Below are positions 16,013-24,759 of a stretch of 64,000 nucleotides of DNA, in pieces. The notes under the pieces were generated by a model that had not been told where the DNA came from, made no database searches, and saw nothing but the letters and a program-made list of their open reading frames with translations. How positions within the stretch are numbered: the stretch's first letter is position 1; each line of letters begins with the position of its first letter. This DNA comes from Candidatus Nitrosopelagicus sp. (GTDB lineage: Archaea > Thermoproteota > Nitrososphaeria > Nitrososphaerales > Nitrosopumilaceae), in assembly GCA_028345295.1 (NCBI GenBank), contig JAOMDA010000004.1, positions 20,999-84,998 of the forward strand, written 5' to 3'. Position numbers and translations under genes: made by a program.

Positions 16013-19000
16013 TAATAATTCTATAAAAAAAATTCTTGTTCTAGGTAGTGGGGCAATCAAAATTGGGGAAGCAGGAGAATTTGATTATTCTGGAAGTCAA
16101 TGCTTAAAGGCAATTCATGAAGATGGACTCAAAAGTGTTTTAATTAATCCAAATATTGCAACCATTCAAACTGATACAAGATTTGCTGATAAGGTCTATC
16201 TTCAACCAGTTACACCAAAGTATGTCGAGTCTGTAATTGAAAATGAACGCCCTGATGCAGTAATGTTATCTTATGGTGGTCAGACAGCCCTAAACTGTGG
16301 TGTCAAATTAGACGAAGCAGGAATTTTTGAAAAATATGGCATCAAAGTTTTAGGAACACAAATTCCAGGAATCATGGCTACTGAGGATAGGCAGAGATTC
16401 AAAGATAATATGCAGGAATGTGGTGTTCCCGTACTCAATAGTAAAACAGTTCATACATTTGATGATGCAAAAAAAGTTGCTGAAGAACTGGGATATCCTG
16501 TAATTGTTCGTGTAGCATACACACTTGGTGGTAAAGGTGGTGGTGTTGCTCATAATGAAATTGAATTACATGAAATTGTTGGACGTGGGTTGGCAGCTAG
16601 CCTTGTTGGGCAAATCTTGGTTGAAGAATATGTTGGTCATTGGAAACAGATTGAATATGAAGTAATGCAAGACTATGAGGGAAATAATGTAATTGTCTGT
16701 AACATGGAAAATGTACTTTCAATGAAGGTCCATACAGGCGATAATATTGTAGTTGCCCCCTCACAGACAATTAATAATTATGAATATCATACGCTTCGTT
16801 CTGCTGCAATAAGAGCAACAAAACATGTTGGTATTGTAGGAGAATGTAACATCCAATATGCATTAGATTCTGATTCTGACAAGTATGTAGCAATTGAAAT
16901 TAATCCACGTCTCTCTCGTTCCTCCGCACTTGCAAGTAAAGCAACTGGATATCCACTTGCATACATGTCTGCAAAAATTGGACTTGGATACTCACTTCCT
17001 GAATTAATAAATCGCATTACCAAAGTAACAACAGCTTGCTTTGAGCCATCATTAGACTATATTGTATGTAAACATCCTAGATGGGATTTTGAAAAATTTG
17101 AGTTAGCAAATAGGAAACTTGGTCCTACAATGAAATCTGTAGGTGAAGTTATGGCAATAGGCAGAACATTTGAGGAATCACTTCAAAAAGCAATTCGAAT
17201 GTTAGATATTGGAAATGATGGTCTTGTACTAAATCGTATGAATGGCAAAAAATTTGACGAAGAATCAATCGAGCAACATCTTCAAGATCATGATGACTTT
17301 ATTTTGTATTATGTGGCTGCAGCCATCAAAAAAGGAATTACTGTTGAAAAAATTTATGATTTATCCTCAATTGATCCCTGGTTTATTGAAAAAATAAAAA
17401 ACATTGTAGAGACTGAAGAAAAATTAAAACAAAATGAATTAGATAAATCATTATTACACACTGCAAAAAAACTAGGATTCTCAGATAATCAGATTGCACG
17501 TGCAAAAGATACTACCAATCAAGAAATTCGAAATATGAGAAAAAACTTTGGTATTATTCCTTCTGTAAAACAAATTGATACACTTGCTGCAGAATGGCCT
17601 GCACAAACAAACTATCTTTATCTGACTTACGGTGGTGTTACTAATGATATTAAACTTGATAATTCTGATAAAGGCGTGATAGTTTTAGGTGCTGGTCCTT
17701 ATCGAATTGGAAGTAGTGTAGAGTTTGATTGGGGAACGGTGAATATGGTTTGGGGTCTTCAGGAAAATGGCGAAAAAAATGTTAGTGTTGTAAATTGTAA
17801 TCCTGAAACTGTGTCTACTGATTATGATATTTGTAATAGATTATACTTTGAAGAATTAACACTTGAACGAATCTTGGATATTACTGATTTTGAGACTCCA
17901 AAAGGAATTGTTACTTCCGTAGGAGGGCAAACTGCCAATAATCTTACTCCAAAACTTGCAGAAAATGGAATTAATTTGATTGGAACAAGTGCTGAAGATG
18001 TTGACAGGGCAGAAAACCGTTCCAAATTTAGTGCAATATTAGATAAGCTCCACATCAAACAACCGTTATGGCAAGCATTTTCAAGTATCACTGATGCAAA
18101 AAATTTTGCACTTGATGTTGGTTATCCTGTATTGGTTCGACCATCATATGTTCTAAGTGGTGCTGCCATGAAAGTTGTCTGGTCACAAGAAGAATTAAAA
18201 GAATTTACAACAAATGCTGCTATAGTATCGCCAGATCATCCTGTAGTAATTTCAAAGTTCATGTTAAATTCACTTGAAGTTGATGTTGACGGAGTTTCTG
18301 ATGGTGAGAGTGTGATAATTGGTGCAATTGTTGAACATATTGATAGTGCTGGTGTTCACTCTGGTGATGCAATGATGTGTATACCACCTTGGCGTTTAAG
18401 TAATAAAATTATTGAGAACATTACAGATTCTACAATACGTATTGCAAAAGAATTCAGAATTAAGGGTCCATTTAACTTACAATTTCTTATTCACAATGAT
18501 CAAGAATATGTAATAGAATTAAACATACGTGCATCACGTTCAATGCCTTTTGTATCTAAACTTGTCAGAACTAATTTGATATCTCTTGCAGCTAAAGCAG
18601 TGCTTGGAAAACCATTACCAGAAATACCTCCTGGGGAATGGCAGAAAATCCCAATACATGGAATAAAAGTTCCACAGTTTTCATTTATGCAACTAGATGG
18701 TGCAGATATTGTTCTTGGTGTAGAAATGCAATCTACTGGTGAAGCTGCATGTTTTGGTGACAGTTTTTATGATGCGTTGGCAAAAGGATTGACATCAGTT
18801 GGGTATAATTTACCAAAGAGTGGTGCTGCGTTAATTACCATTGGAGGAGCAGATAACAAAGAAAAATTACTTCCAACTATTGCATTGTTAAAAAAATTGG
18901 GGTTTAAACTAATGGCAACAGAACACACTGCAGAATTTTTAGAAGAAAAACTTGGGGATGTTGAAATTGTACATAAGATTAGTGAACCAGATAGGAAACC

Positions 19001-19241
19001 AAACATTGCTGATCTTTTACATGAACGAAAAATTGATTTTATTGTAAACATACCAAGCACCTCAACTCTTGAAAAATATGTTGGAATGTTATATGATGAG
19101 TATCAAATACGAAGAAAATCACTTGAATTGGGAATTCCAGTTCTAACTACCCCTGAACTGTCTGAATCATTTTGTAAAACTCTTGAATGGCTTCAAACAA
19201 ATGAAACTACCAAAAATGCTTTGCAACCATACGAAAACTAG
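15993..19241 (+). CDS. carB: Carbamoyl-phosphate synthase large subunit
   Basis: 1082 residues, full length. The two homologous ATP-grasp halves are clear. The first has LVLGSGAIKIGEAGEFDYSG near residues 15-34, RVAYTLGGKGGGV near 170-182 and EINPRLSRSSALASKATGYPLA near 300-321. The second has VLGAGPYRIGSSVEFDW near 563-579, RPSYVLSGAAMKV near 710-722 and ELNIRASRSMPFVSK near 845-859. A C-terminal MGS-like allosteric domain follows (about 940-1070). It starts within the last codons of carA (20-bp overlap), indicating tight translational coupling. It makes carbamoyl phosphate from ammonia supplied by CarA, bicarbonate and two ATP. Its end overlaps the convergent metallophosphoesterase gene by 4 bp. 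Confidence 0.98.
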   Translation: MRKHLPNNNSIKKILVLGSGAIKIGEAGEFDYSGSQCLKAIHEDGLKSVLINPNIATIQTDTRFADKVYLQPVTPKYVESVIENERPDAVMLSYGGQTALNCGVKLDEAGIFEKYGIKVLGTQIPGIMATEDRQRFKDNMQECGVPVLNSKTVHTFDDAKKVAEELGYPVIVRVAYTLGGKGGGVAHNEIELHEIVGRGLAASLVGQILVEEYVGHWKQIEYEVMQDYEGNNVIVCNMENVLSMKVHTGDNIVVAPSQTINNYEYHTLRSAAIRATKHVGIVGECNIQYALDSDSDKYVAIEINPRLSRSSALASKATGYPLAYMSAKIGLGYSLPELINRITKVTTACFEPSLDYIVCKHPRWDFEKFELANRKLGPTMKSVGEVMAIGRTFEESLQKAIRMLDIGNDGLVLNRMNGKKFDEESIEQHLQDHDDFILYYVAAAIKKGITVEKIYDLSSIDPWFIEKIKNIVETEEKLKQNELDKSLLHTAKKLGFSDNQIARAKDTTNQEIRNMRKNFGIIPSVKQIDTLAAEWPAQTNYLYLTYGGVTNDIKLDNSDKGVIVLGAGPYRIGSSVEFDWGTVNMVWGLQENGEKNVSVVNCNPETVSTDYDICNRLYFEELTLERILDITDFETPKGIVTSVGGQTANNLTPKLAENGINLIGTSAEDVDRAENRSKFSAILDKLHIKQPLWQAFSSITDAKNFALDVGYPVLVRPSYVLSGAAMKVVWSQEELKEFTTNAAIVSPDHPVVISKFMLNSLEVDVDGVSDGESVIIGAIVEHIDSAGVHSGDAMMCIPPWRLSNKIIENITDSTIRIAKEFRIKGPFNLQFLIHNDQEYVIELNIRASRSMPFVSKLVRTNLISLAAKAVLGKPLPEIPPGEWQKIPIHGIKVPQFSFMQLDGADIVLGVEMQSTGEAACFGDSFYDALAKGLTSVGYNLPKSGAALITIGGADNKEKLLPTIALLKKLGFKLMATEHTAEFLEEKLGDVEIVHKISEPDRKPNIADLLHERKIDFIVNIPSTSTLEKYVGMLYDEYQIRRKSLELGIPVLTTPELSESFCKTLEWLQTNETTKNALQPYEN

Positions 19242-19993
19242 ATTAAATCCTCAAGTATTGATTCATTTCCAATTATAGTTCCATCTAATGTTACTATCCT
19301 TGCTTCTGAAATATTCTTTAATTTTTCAATAATCGGTGAGATTGATTTTTTATAAAATCTCTTTTTTCTAGCATAGAAATATGGATTAAATGATGGAATT
19401 ACTGTCAGTTCTAATTCACCAAATGACGATTCAAAAATCTGACTTTTTTTTGCTTTCAAGGAAATCCATACACGTTGTCCATTAAGCAATGAATTATTAT
19501 TAAAAAACACTGGATGAATGTGTCCCATTATAATTTTTTTAATATTTGAAAAATTTTTTGTTGGTAGTGTATGTCCATGTGTTAACAATGTATCTTCTAT
19601 AACAATTCCTATAGAATTAGTGACAGTTACATCATGAGGAATCATCTGCTGAATATTTGCGTCATGGTTACCAGGTATCAAAATTAAATCAGTTTCTTTT
19701 TTTATTTGTTCAAAGAAATATGGTATTTCTTTCCATTCAATATTGGTAATTCTCTTTATACTTGATTTTATATCACCTAAAAGAATTACTGAGTCAGGCT
19801 TTTCTATTTTAATCAAACTTTTTAATTTTTCAATAGTTTCATTTATAGTCGAATTTTTTCCAATTTCAATTTTATTTGCCACAAATTCATTTTCAAACCC
19901 AATATGCAAATCTGTAATTACTAGATATTTTTTTTTACCATCTAGGATTAATACTGGTTCTGATTTAACAATTCTAATTTGCACCATCAACAT
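19238..19993 (-). CDS. Calcineurin-like metallophosphoesterase
   Basis: 251 residues with the full metallophosphoesterase motif set: D-x-H in VITDLHIGFE near residues 26-35, GDIK in ILLGDIKSS near 74-82, GNHD in LIPGNHDAN near 105-113, and the two later histidines in THGHTLPT near 140-147 and MGHIHPVFF near 157-165. Archaeal homologues of this length are often called phosphoesterase MJ0037-like and sit next to a helicase gene; no helicase is adjacent here. The start may be ATG 19993 or 19987. It is divergent from a SWIM-finger gene (27 bp apart). The substrate is unknown. Confidence 0.88.
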   Translation of the reverse strand: MLMVQIRIVKSEPVLILDGKKKYLVITDLHIGFENEFVANKIEIGKNSTINETIEKLKSLIKIEKPDSVILLGDIKSSIKRITNIEWKEIPYFFEQIKKETDLILIPGNHDANIQQMIPHDVTVTNSIGIVIEDTLLTHGHTLPTKNFSNIKKIIMGHIHPVFFNNNSLLNGQRVWISLKAKKSQIFESSFGELELTVIPSFNPYFYARKKRFYKKSISPIIEKLKNISEARIVTLDGTIIGNESILEDLI

Positions 19994-20020
19994 TATAGGT
20001 TTGTACTAGATTAAATTCTT

Positions 20021-20323
20021 ATGAATCAAAAATCTAAAAAAATACATGATATTATTTTCCAAAATCGTGTTAAACTTCATTTATTTGAGACTAGCCAAAG
20101 GAAGATTTGGACAATTGTAGGTAAAGAAAAGGAACATTGGATTGATCCAGAACTAAATTTTTGTTCATGCTCTGGATATTACTTTGGAATGTTGAAAAAT
20201 AAAAAACCATGTTATCATATAGAATCAATTCATATTGCAAAACAAGAAAAGAAGTTTGAAACAATCAAATTTTTTGATGAGGAGTATAACAGCTTTATTA
20301 CCGGTTTATTAGCTGAGTTATAA
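20021..20323 (+). CDS. Small SWIM-type zinc-finger protein
   Basis: 100 residues. The central part reads WTIVGKEKEHWIDPELNFCSCSGYYFGM, then CYHIESIHIAKQ. This is the C-x-C ... C-x-H pattern of the SWIM zinc finger (Cys-Ser-Cys, then Cys-Tyr-His). SWIM domains occur in archaeal and bacterial DNA-linked proteins and partner with Rad51 paralogues in eukaryotes (Sws1); small free-standing SWIM proteins are common in Thaumarchaeota and Sulfolobales. It could act as a DNA- or protein-binding module. It is divergent from the metallophosphoesterase, and its stop abuts the convergent 99-aa gene. Confidence 0.8.
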   Translation: MNQKSKKIHDIIFQNRVKLHLFETSQRKIWTIVGKEKEHWIDPELNFCSCSGYYFGMLKNKKPCYHIESIHIAKQEKKFETIKFFDEEYNSFITGLLAEL

Positions 20324-20623
20324 TTACTCTAACTTTACTTCAAAAAGATCATCTTTTGAAACCCCTTTCCAAACTCCAATCATTCCTTCGGGTTCACATG
20401 GTTCAACTTTTGTGATCTTTTGTATTTTAATATGATCTGGATTCGGTGGCATCCATAACATTGCCATATAGTCACCAACTTCCCCTGCTTTTTGAGGACT
20501 GGCACTAATTATTTTATCCTTGGAAAACCCCTTAGATTCAAGTGCACTAACTGCTTTTTGCTCCAGATCCATTCTTCCATGAGTAAACAAATAGACATTT
20601 TTTGTAGTATCTACTTCTGACAT
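20324..20623 (-). CDS. Conserved-looking 99-aa protein, unknown function
   Basis: Soluble, mildly acidic protein with no recognised domain. It begins with VYLFTHGRMDLEQKAVSALESKGFSKDKII, an alternating strand-helix-strand pattern, and continues with GEVGDYMAMLWMPP and EPEGMIGVWKGVSKDD. An alpha/beta fold is likely. There are no metal-binding clusters and no membrane segment. It is convergent with the SWIM gene (stops adjacent, no gap) and divergent from the copper-protein gene, 77 bp away. Confidence 0.7.
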   Translation of the reverse strand: MSEVDTTKNVYLFTHGRMDLEQKAVSALESKGFSKDKIISASPQKAGEVGDYMAMLWMPPNPDHIKIQKITKVEPCEPEGMIGVWKGVSKDDLFEVKLE

Positions 20624-20700
20624 ACCTTACCAATAATCTTACCACAAATAAATTTTTGATTTAATTTTATGAAAAATTAGCATTACGTTTTTAATATGGT

Positions 20701-21585
20701 TTGGCAGACGATGAAATAATGGCATCTGCAGATAAATTTGGGGTTGCATTTACAATTGGATTTACTGCTATAATGATCGCCTTAGTTGTAGGTGGAACTT
20801 TTGAACCTTCACAACCATCCCCAGTTCAATCTACACCAATGGAAACTTATTCACCACCTCCACAACCGATTATTGAAGAGTCAGCACCTGCCCAAGCCCC
20901 AATGATGGCACCTAGTGATGATGATCTTACAGATACCCTGTCATACAACATTCGTGGTGCAATAGTTGAAAGCATAGTTGGTGACTCTGATAGTAATTCT
21001 GTAAATGTTTTAATTGATGCAAGATTAGATGGTAACCTAACTATTACTATTTCATCTAGTGTTGTTGAACCATTTGATGATGGTACATATTTTGTTTTAG
21101 TTGATGGTGAAGAGATACATGATTTCACACAAACGGGTTCAATGTTGACTATTCCATTTTTAGCAGGTTCTAGTGAGATTACTATTCTAGGAATTACTGA
21201 TGATTATGTAGCAACACAGGCAGCAGATAAAGCAGCAGCAGATAAAGCAGCAGCAGATAAAGCAGCAGCAGATAAAGCAGCAGCATTACCTATGTCAATT
21301 GCAATTGAAAATGCTATTGGCTCATCCACACCTGGATGTGAACCAGACTGCTTTATTCCAAATGAGGCAACTATAGCAGTTGGTGGAACAGTATCTTTTG
21401 TAAATAGTGACACCGCACCACATACATCCACTAGTGGAACCCCAGCTGATGGACCAGATGGAGTATGGGACAGTAGTTTAGTAATGCCTGGTTCTAGTTA
21501 TGACACAACAATTTCAAGTGCTGGTTCTTATGATTACTTTTGTATGGTACATCCATGGATGACCGGAACTATAATCGCTAAATAG
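20701..21585 (+). CDS. Membrane-anchored blue-copper (plastocyanin-like) protein
   Basis: 294 residues from TTG 20701; ATG 20719 is the next in-frame start. Domains in order: one N-terminal membrane helix (about 13-35, VAFTIGFTAIMIALVVGGTF), a Pro/Ser-rich spacer, an extracytoplasmic beta domain (about 80-170), a linker of four exact AAADK-type repeats (about 176-196), and a cupredoxin domain (about 200-294). The type I copper ligands can be read: His in APHTSTS, then Cys, His and Met in YFCMVHPWMTG. Thaumarchaeota use many such copper proteins in electron transfer tied to ammonia oxidation. Redox role inferred from the fold; its partner is not evident. Confidence 0.93.
   Translation: MADDEIMASADKFGVAFTIGFTAIMIALVVGGTFEPSQPSPVQSTPMETYSPPPQPIIEESAPAQAPMMAPSDDDLTDTLSYNIRGAIVESIVGDSDSNSVNVLIDARLDGNLTITISSSVVEPFDDGTYFVLVDGEEIHDFTQTGSMLTIPFLAGSSEITILGITDDYVATQAADKAAADKAAADKAAADKAAALPMSIAIENAIGSSTPGCEPDCFIPNEATIAVGGTVSFVNSDTAPHTSTSGTPADGPDGVWDSSLVMPGSSYDTTISSAGSYDYFCMVHPWMTGTIIAK
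21226..21285 (+). repeat. Four perfect 15-bp tandem repeats inside the copper-protein gene
   Basis: The unit gataaagcagcagca occurs four times without mismatch at 21226, 21241, 21256 and 21271. It encodes DKAAA repeats forming a charged helical linker between the two exported domains. Perfect identity suggests recent slippage, so copy number may vary between strains. Confidence 0.95.
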
Positions 21586-21598
21586 ATAAAATAAATTT

Positions 21599-22159
21599 TT
21601 ACTCACAATTCTTTATACAAATAAATGCTATTTCTTGTGTTTCTTGAAGTCCAAAACGATTTGGAACAATTCCTACTTTGTATTTCATCTCTTCCTCATA
21701 AGGAATATCAAATTGTGTTGTAACAGTTACCGCGTTGTTTGGCTCTAAGTCAATCATTGATAATTCATCCGCACCATAACCAACGAATGATGCACCATAT
21801 CGTGTATTTTTGTCATCATACAAATGGAATTGTCCACCTGTAAGTGTAGTTGTTTCGTTACCTTTGTTTTCAGCAGTTATTTGAATTTGGAAATATGTCC
21901 CTTCAGGTGTTTCACTTGTTCCTTCTGTTAGACCCTGTTCAATTTGGGTTCGTTCAAAGTCTGTGAATTCCTTTGTTTTTTCAAGAATCTCATAATTTGC
22001 AACATAATGAATATCAAATTTTACATCACCTACCATTGTAGCTTCATTCAAGTCAGAAACCACTACATCTCGGTATGTTTCTTGTGAATAAAAGTAGAAT
22101 GCAATTCCTATACTACCAATAATTATGGCAACTGCTAATATTCCACCAATTCTTATCAT
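21599..22159 (-). CDS. Membrane-anchored exported protein, DUF4352-like
   Basis: 186 residues. One N-terminal membrane helix (residues 3-25, IGGILAVAIIIGSIGIAFYFY) is followed by an exported beta-rich domain: GTYFQIQITAENKGNETTTLTGGQFHLYD and later VTTQFDIPYEE. This layout (strand, ENKG turn, threonine-rich strand, YD.....Y) resembles the immunoglobulin-like DUF4352/telomere-factor-2 type domains of secreted lipoproteins. Two cysteines near the C-terminus (FICIKNCE) may pair. It is convergent with the copper-protein gene, 13 bp apart. Function unknown. Confidence 0.78.
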   Translation of the reverse strand: MIRIGGILAVAIIIGSIGIAFYFYSQETYRDVVVSDLNEATMVGDVKFDIHYVANYEILEKTKEFTDFERTQIEQGLTEGTSETPEGTYFQIQITAENKGNETTTLTGGQFHLYDDKNTRYGASFVGYGADELSMIDLEPNNAVTVTTQFDIPYEEEMKYKVGIVPNRFGLQETQEIAFICIKNCE

Positions 22160-22204
22160 TCTGTACTCATATCGCTGATCAATATTATGTAAATAAATGT
22201 GTCA

Positions 22205-22399
22205 TTAAGTTCTGGTACATGCACACTTAACATAGACCACCTTAAATTCACCATCTGATTTAATATTATATGAAAGTGGTCTGTGACAGTACCTACATTC
22301 TGTAAAACCATGATATTCCTCAACTAAGATTTTTTTTGTTTTCCACGTTTTCTCTACATCATCCCATTCAACTGATTCAATTTCTTTCGGTTTATCCAT
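22205..22399 (-). CDS. Small zinc-ribbon-like protein
   Basis: 64 residues. A Cys pair (TECRYCHRP, C-x2-C) and a second cluster (VKCACTRT, C-x-C) about 20 residues later suggest a small zinc ribbon. The N-terminal half (EIESVEWDDVEKTWKTKKILVEEYHG) is charged. Not recognised beyond this. It lies 45 bp upstream of the DUF4352-like gene on the same strand, so the two may share a transcript, and is divergent from atpF. Confidence 0.7.
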   Translation of the reverse strand: MDKPKEIESVEWDDVEKTWKTKKILVEEYHGFTECRYCHRPLSYNIKSDGEFKVVYVKCACTRT

Positions 22400-22442
22400 A
22401 CTATTCCAAGAATCTTTATTCTTTTGAATTTTTTGATAACGG

Positions 22443-22449
22443 TTAAATT
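22443..22449 (+). promoter_or_regulatory. TATA-like box of atpF
   Basis: ttaaatt, centred about 25 bp before the GTG at 22471. It supports GTG as a leaderless start. Confidence 0.5.
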
Positions 22450-22470
22450 GGCATAATTGAAAATTAAGAT

Positions 22471-22767
22471 GTGAAAGTAATTACAGTTGGTAGTAGAGTT
22501 TTTGTTACAAGTTTTCAATTAGCAGGTGTTCAGGGTAAAATTGTAGACTCTCCTGAAAATGCATTAGAAGAAATTAAAGAGATATACAAAGATCCTGAGG
22601 CTGGTTTAGTTTTATTAAGCGATGATCTTTCTGAACCTATTAATGACGAATTAACTACTCTTCGTGCACAGAAATCTACACCATTGATTTTTGCCTTACC
22701 TGCATCTGGAAGTGAAAAATCAGATATCGATTATAGAGTAATGTTAAAAAAGATTCTTGGCGTATAA
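22471..22767 (+). CDS. atpF: A-type ATP synthase subunit F
   Basis: 98-residue central-stalk regulatory subunit of the archaeal A1Ao ATP synthase. The pattern fits the family: MKVITVGSRVFVTSFQLAG, a GKIVDSPENALEEI helix, GLVLLSDDLSE near 50-60 and PLIFALPASGS near 74-84, ending in a short helix (RVMLKKILGV). The GTG start is supported by a TATA box. The other ATP synthase genes are not in the window, so this subunit is encoded apart from the main cluster. It is followed 31 bp later by an alcohol dehydrogenase gene with its own TATA-like element (tcatatacc near 22771). Confidence 0.85.
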   Translation: MKVITVGSRVFVTSFQLAGVQGKIVDSPENALEEIKEIYKDPEAGLVLLSDDLSEPINDELTTLRAQKSTPLIFALPASGSEKSDIDYRVMLKKILGV

Positions 22768-22798
22768 CTCTCATATACCTATTTGATGTGAAAAATTT

Positions 22799-23830
22799 AT
22801 GAAAGCCGCAGTAGTAAGTGAGAATTCAACCATAAAAATTCAAACTGTTAGTGATCCAGAACTTGGTCCGAATGATATTTTAGTTAAAATGGCAGTATGT
22901 GGAATTTGTGGGTCAGATGTAGAAAAAGTATTTGGTAAATATGGTCAACCATCTATGAAATTAGGTCATGAACCTGCAGGAACCATTCTTAAAGTTGGGA
23001 GTAAAGTTATAGATTTAACAGTTGGTGATAGAGTATTTACACATCATCACGTTGCTTGTTATTCTGAGGCATGTCATGAATGTAGTCATGGGAATGAAAC
23101 TATGTGTAAAGAATACTATCGTTCTAATCTAAATCCTTGTGGTTTAGCCGATGAGTATGTAGTTCCTGAATGGAACGTAAATCATGGTGGTGTATTAAAA
23201 ATTCCTGACAGTATGTCTTTTGAAGAAGCTGCAATGATTGAACCATTAGCATGCTGTGTTAGAGCATGGGCAAAATTTAATTATCAAAAAAATGACTCCA
23301 CTGTAATTTTAGGTGTTGGGTCAACTGGTATTATGCACGCACTACTTGCCAAATCAGTAGGTTTTTCAAAAATATTCTGTTTAGATCTAAATGATTTTAG
23401 ATTAGAATTTGCTAAGAAATTAGGTTTTGAAACAATTCGCTCTGATGACATATCGTTATCAGAAAAAATTTTGAATTCTACTAATGCTAATGGTGTAGAT
23501 GTTGTAATTGTTGCAACTGGAAGTTTGGAAGCACTTCGTGATGCCATAAAACTTGTTAGAAAAGGCGGTACAATTGTTATGTTTGGTGTACCAAGTAAAG
23601 GTGCAATCATTGATATTGATATGAGTGTTGTATATTCCAAAGAAATTACTATAACTACTACATATGCAGCATCAGACTTGGATACTAAAAATGCATTAGA
23701 ATTAATAGAATCTGGAAAAATAGATGTTAAGTCTCTCATTACACATAGATATTCTTTGGATGATTCTCAGAAAGCATTTGAGCATGCCAAAACTGGGTAC
23801 AATGCAATGAAAATCATTATTGAAAATTAG
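22799..23830 (+). CDS. Zinc-containing medium-chain alcohol dehydrogenase
   Basis: 343 residues, sorbitol/threonine-dehydrogenase-like MDR protein. Seen: the catalytic-zinc site CGICGSDVEK near residues 35-44, GHEPAGTI near 58-65, four cysteines of a structural zinc lobe near 84-101 (Cys spacing 4-2-7), the EPLACCVRAW segment near 145-154, and a Rossmann loop VILGVGSTGIMHALLAK near 170-186. The substrate is not deducible. The next gene, 48 bp downstream on the same strand, is an LsrF-like class I aldolase, so the two may act on one carbohydrate-like or hydroxyketone substrate (inference). Confidence 0.88.
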   Translation: MKAAVVSENSTIKIQTVSDPELGPNDILVKMAVCGICGSDVEKVFGKYGQPSMKLGHEPAGTILKVGSKVIDLTVGDRVFTHHHVACYSEACHECSHGNETMCKEYYRSNLNPCGLADEYVVPEWNVNHGGVLKIPDSMSFEEAAMIEPLACCVRAWAKFNYQKNDSTVILGVGSTGIMHALLAKSVGFSKIFCLDLNDFRLEFAKKLGFETIRSDDISLSEKILNSTNANGVDVVIVATGSLEALRDAIKLVRKGGTIVMFGVPSKGAIIDIDMSVVYSKEITITTTYAASDLDTKNALELIESGKIDVKSLITHRYSLDDSQKAFEHAKTGYNAMKIIIEN

Positions 23831-23878
23831 GAAGGCTTAAGAAAGGCATTTTTTTTTCAACTTAAACAGAGAAAGAAA

Positions 23879-24751
23879 ATGGACTGGGGTTTAAAAAATA
23901 GAATTTCAAAAATAATTAATCCGCTAGATAATCGTGCATTGATGCTAGCTGTAGATCATGGATATTTCCTTGGACCTACTGAAAAACTTGAGAATCCACA
24001 AAAAACAATTAAACCAATTATGAGGTACTGTGATTCATTAATGCTTACTAGAGGTGTTCAGAGAACATCAGTAGATGCAGCATATCCAATTCCTATTGTA
24101 TTACGTGTATCTGGTGGCTCAAGTATAATTGGTGAGGATCTTTCAAACGAGCAAATTATAACAAGTGTCAAGGAAGCAATAAGGCTTAACGCTAGTGCAC
24201 TTGCAATGTCAATTTTTGTAGGCTCGAAATATGAACATCAGACAATTGTTAATCTTGGTAGATTAGTTAATGAAGCCGAAGAATATGGTATACCTGTTTT
24301 AGCTGTAACTGCTGTTGGTAAAGATATGGGAAAAGATGCAAGGTATTTGTCATTAGCATGTAGAATTGCTGCAGAGCAAGGAGCACATATAGTTAAGACA
24401 TATTATTGTGAAAACTTTGAAAAAGTTGTTGAATCATGTCCTGTCCCAATAATTATTGCAGGTGGTAAAAAATTACCAGAAAAAGATGCTCTAGCATTAA
24501 CATATAATGCCATAAAAGATGGTGCAACTGGAGTTGATATGGGCCGAAACATATGGCAGTCAGATAATCCAGTACCAATGATTAAAGCTGTTCGTTCTAT
24601 TGTTCATGGTACTAATTCGGTTGAACAAGCTTACACACTTTACAATAAGTTATGTAATGAAACAAAAAATAATAAATCAAAAAAACCATTTCAGCCAAAT
24701 AAAAATAATAAATCAAAAAAACCATTCCAACAAAACAAGAATAAGAAATAA
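23879..24751 (+). CDS. LsrF/DhnA-type class I aldolase or thiolase
   Basis: 290-residue TIM barrel of the archaeal FBP aldolase/LsrF family. It starts DWGLKNRISKIINP, then LMLAVDHGYFLGPT (residues 21-34), LTRGVQRT, AVTAVGKDMGKDARY near 141-155, HIVKTYY near 172-178 (Schiff-base Lys), PIIIAGGKKLPEKDALAL near 190-207 and GVDMGRNIWQS near 219-229. Spacing and motifs are closer to E. coli LsrF (autoinducer-2 thiolase) than to the ADH-synthase branch of the archaeal shikimate pathway. No lsr genes are present, so AI-2 turnover is not implied. The last 27 residues form a Lys/Asn-rich tail with a near-duplicated NNKSKKPFQ unit, absent from LsrF. Confidence 0.85.
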   Translation: MDWGLKNRISKIINPLDNRALMLAVDHGYFLGPTEKLENPQKTIKPIMRYCDSLMLTRGVQRTSVDAAYPIPIVLRVSGGSSIIGEDLSNEQIITSVKEAIRLNASALAMSIFVGSKYEHQTIVNLGRLVNEAEEYGIPVLAVTAVGKDMGKDARYLSLACRIAAEQGAHIVKTYYCENFEKVVESCPVPIIIAGGKKLPEKDALALTYNAIKDGATGVDMGRNIWQSDNPVPMIKAVRSIVHGTNSVEQAYTLYNKLCNETKNNKSKKPFQPNKNNKSKKPFQQNKNKK

Positions 24752-24759
24752 TTTTATAA

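Noticed and set aside
21226..21285. Reading the 15-bp tandem repeat as a CRISPR or regulatory repeat
   Set aside because: The copies are contiguous with no spacers, in frame, and encode a linker in the copper protein.
23284..23739. 151-aa minus-strand frame within the zinc alcohol dehydrogenase
   Set aside because: Composition-driven shadow of a real dehydrogenase; no domain, no promoter and no plausible start context.
23879..24751. Autoinducer-2 processing role for the LsrF-like protein
   Set aside because: No lsrK, lsrR, transporter or LuxS gene in the vicinity; similarity of the catalytic core alone does not support it.
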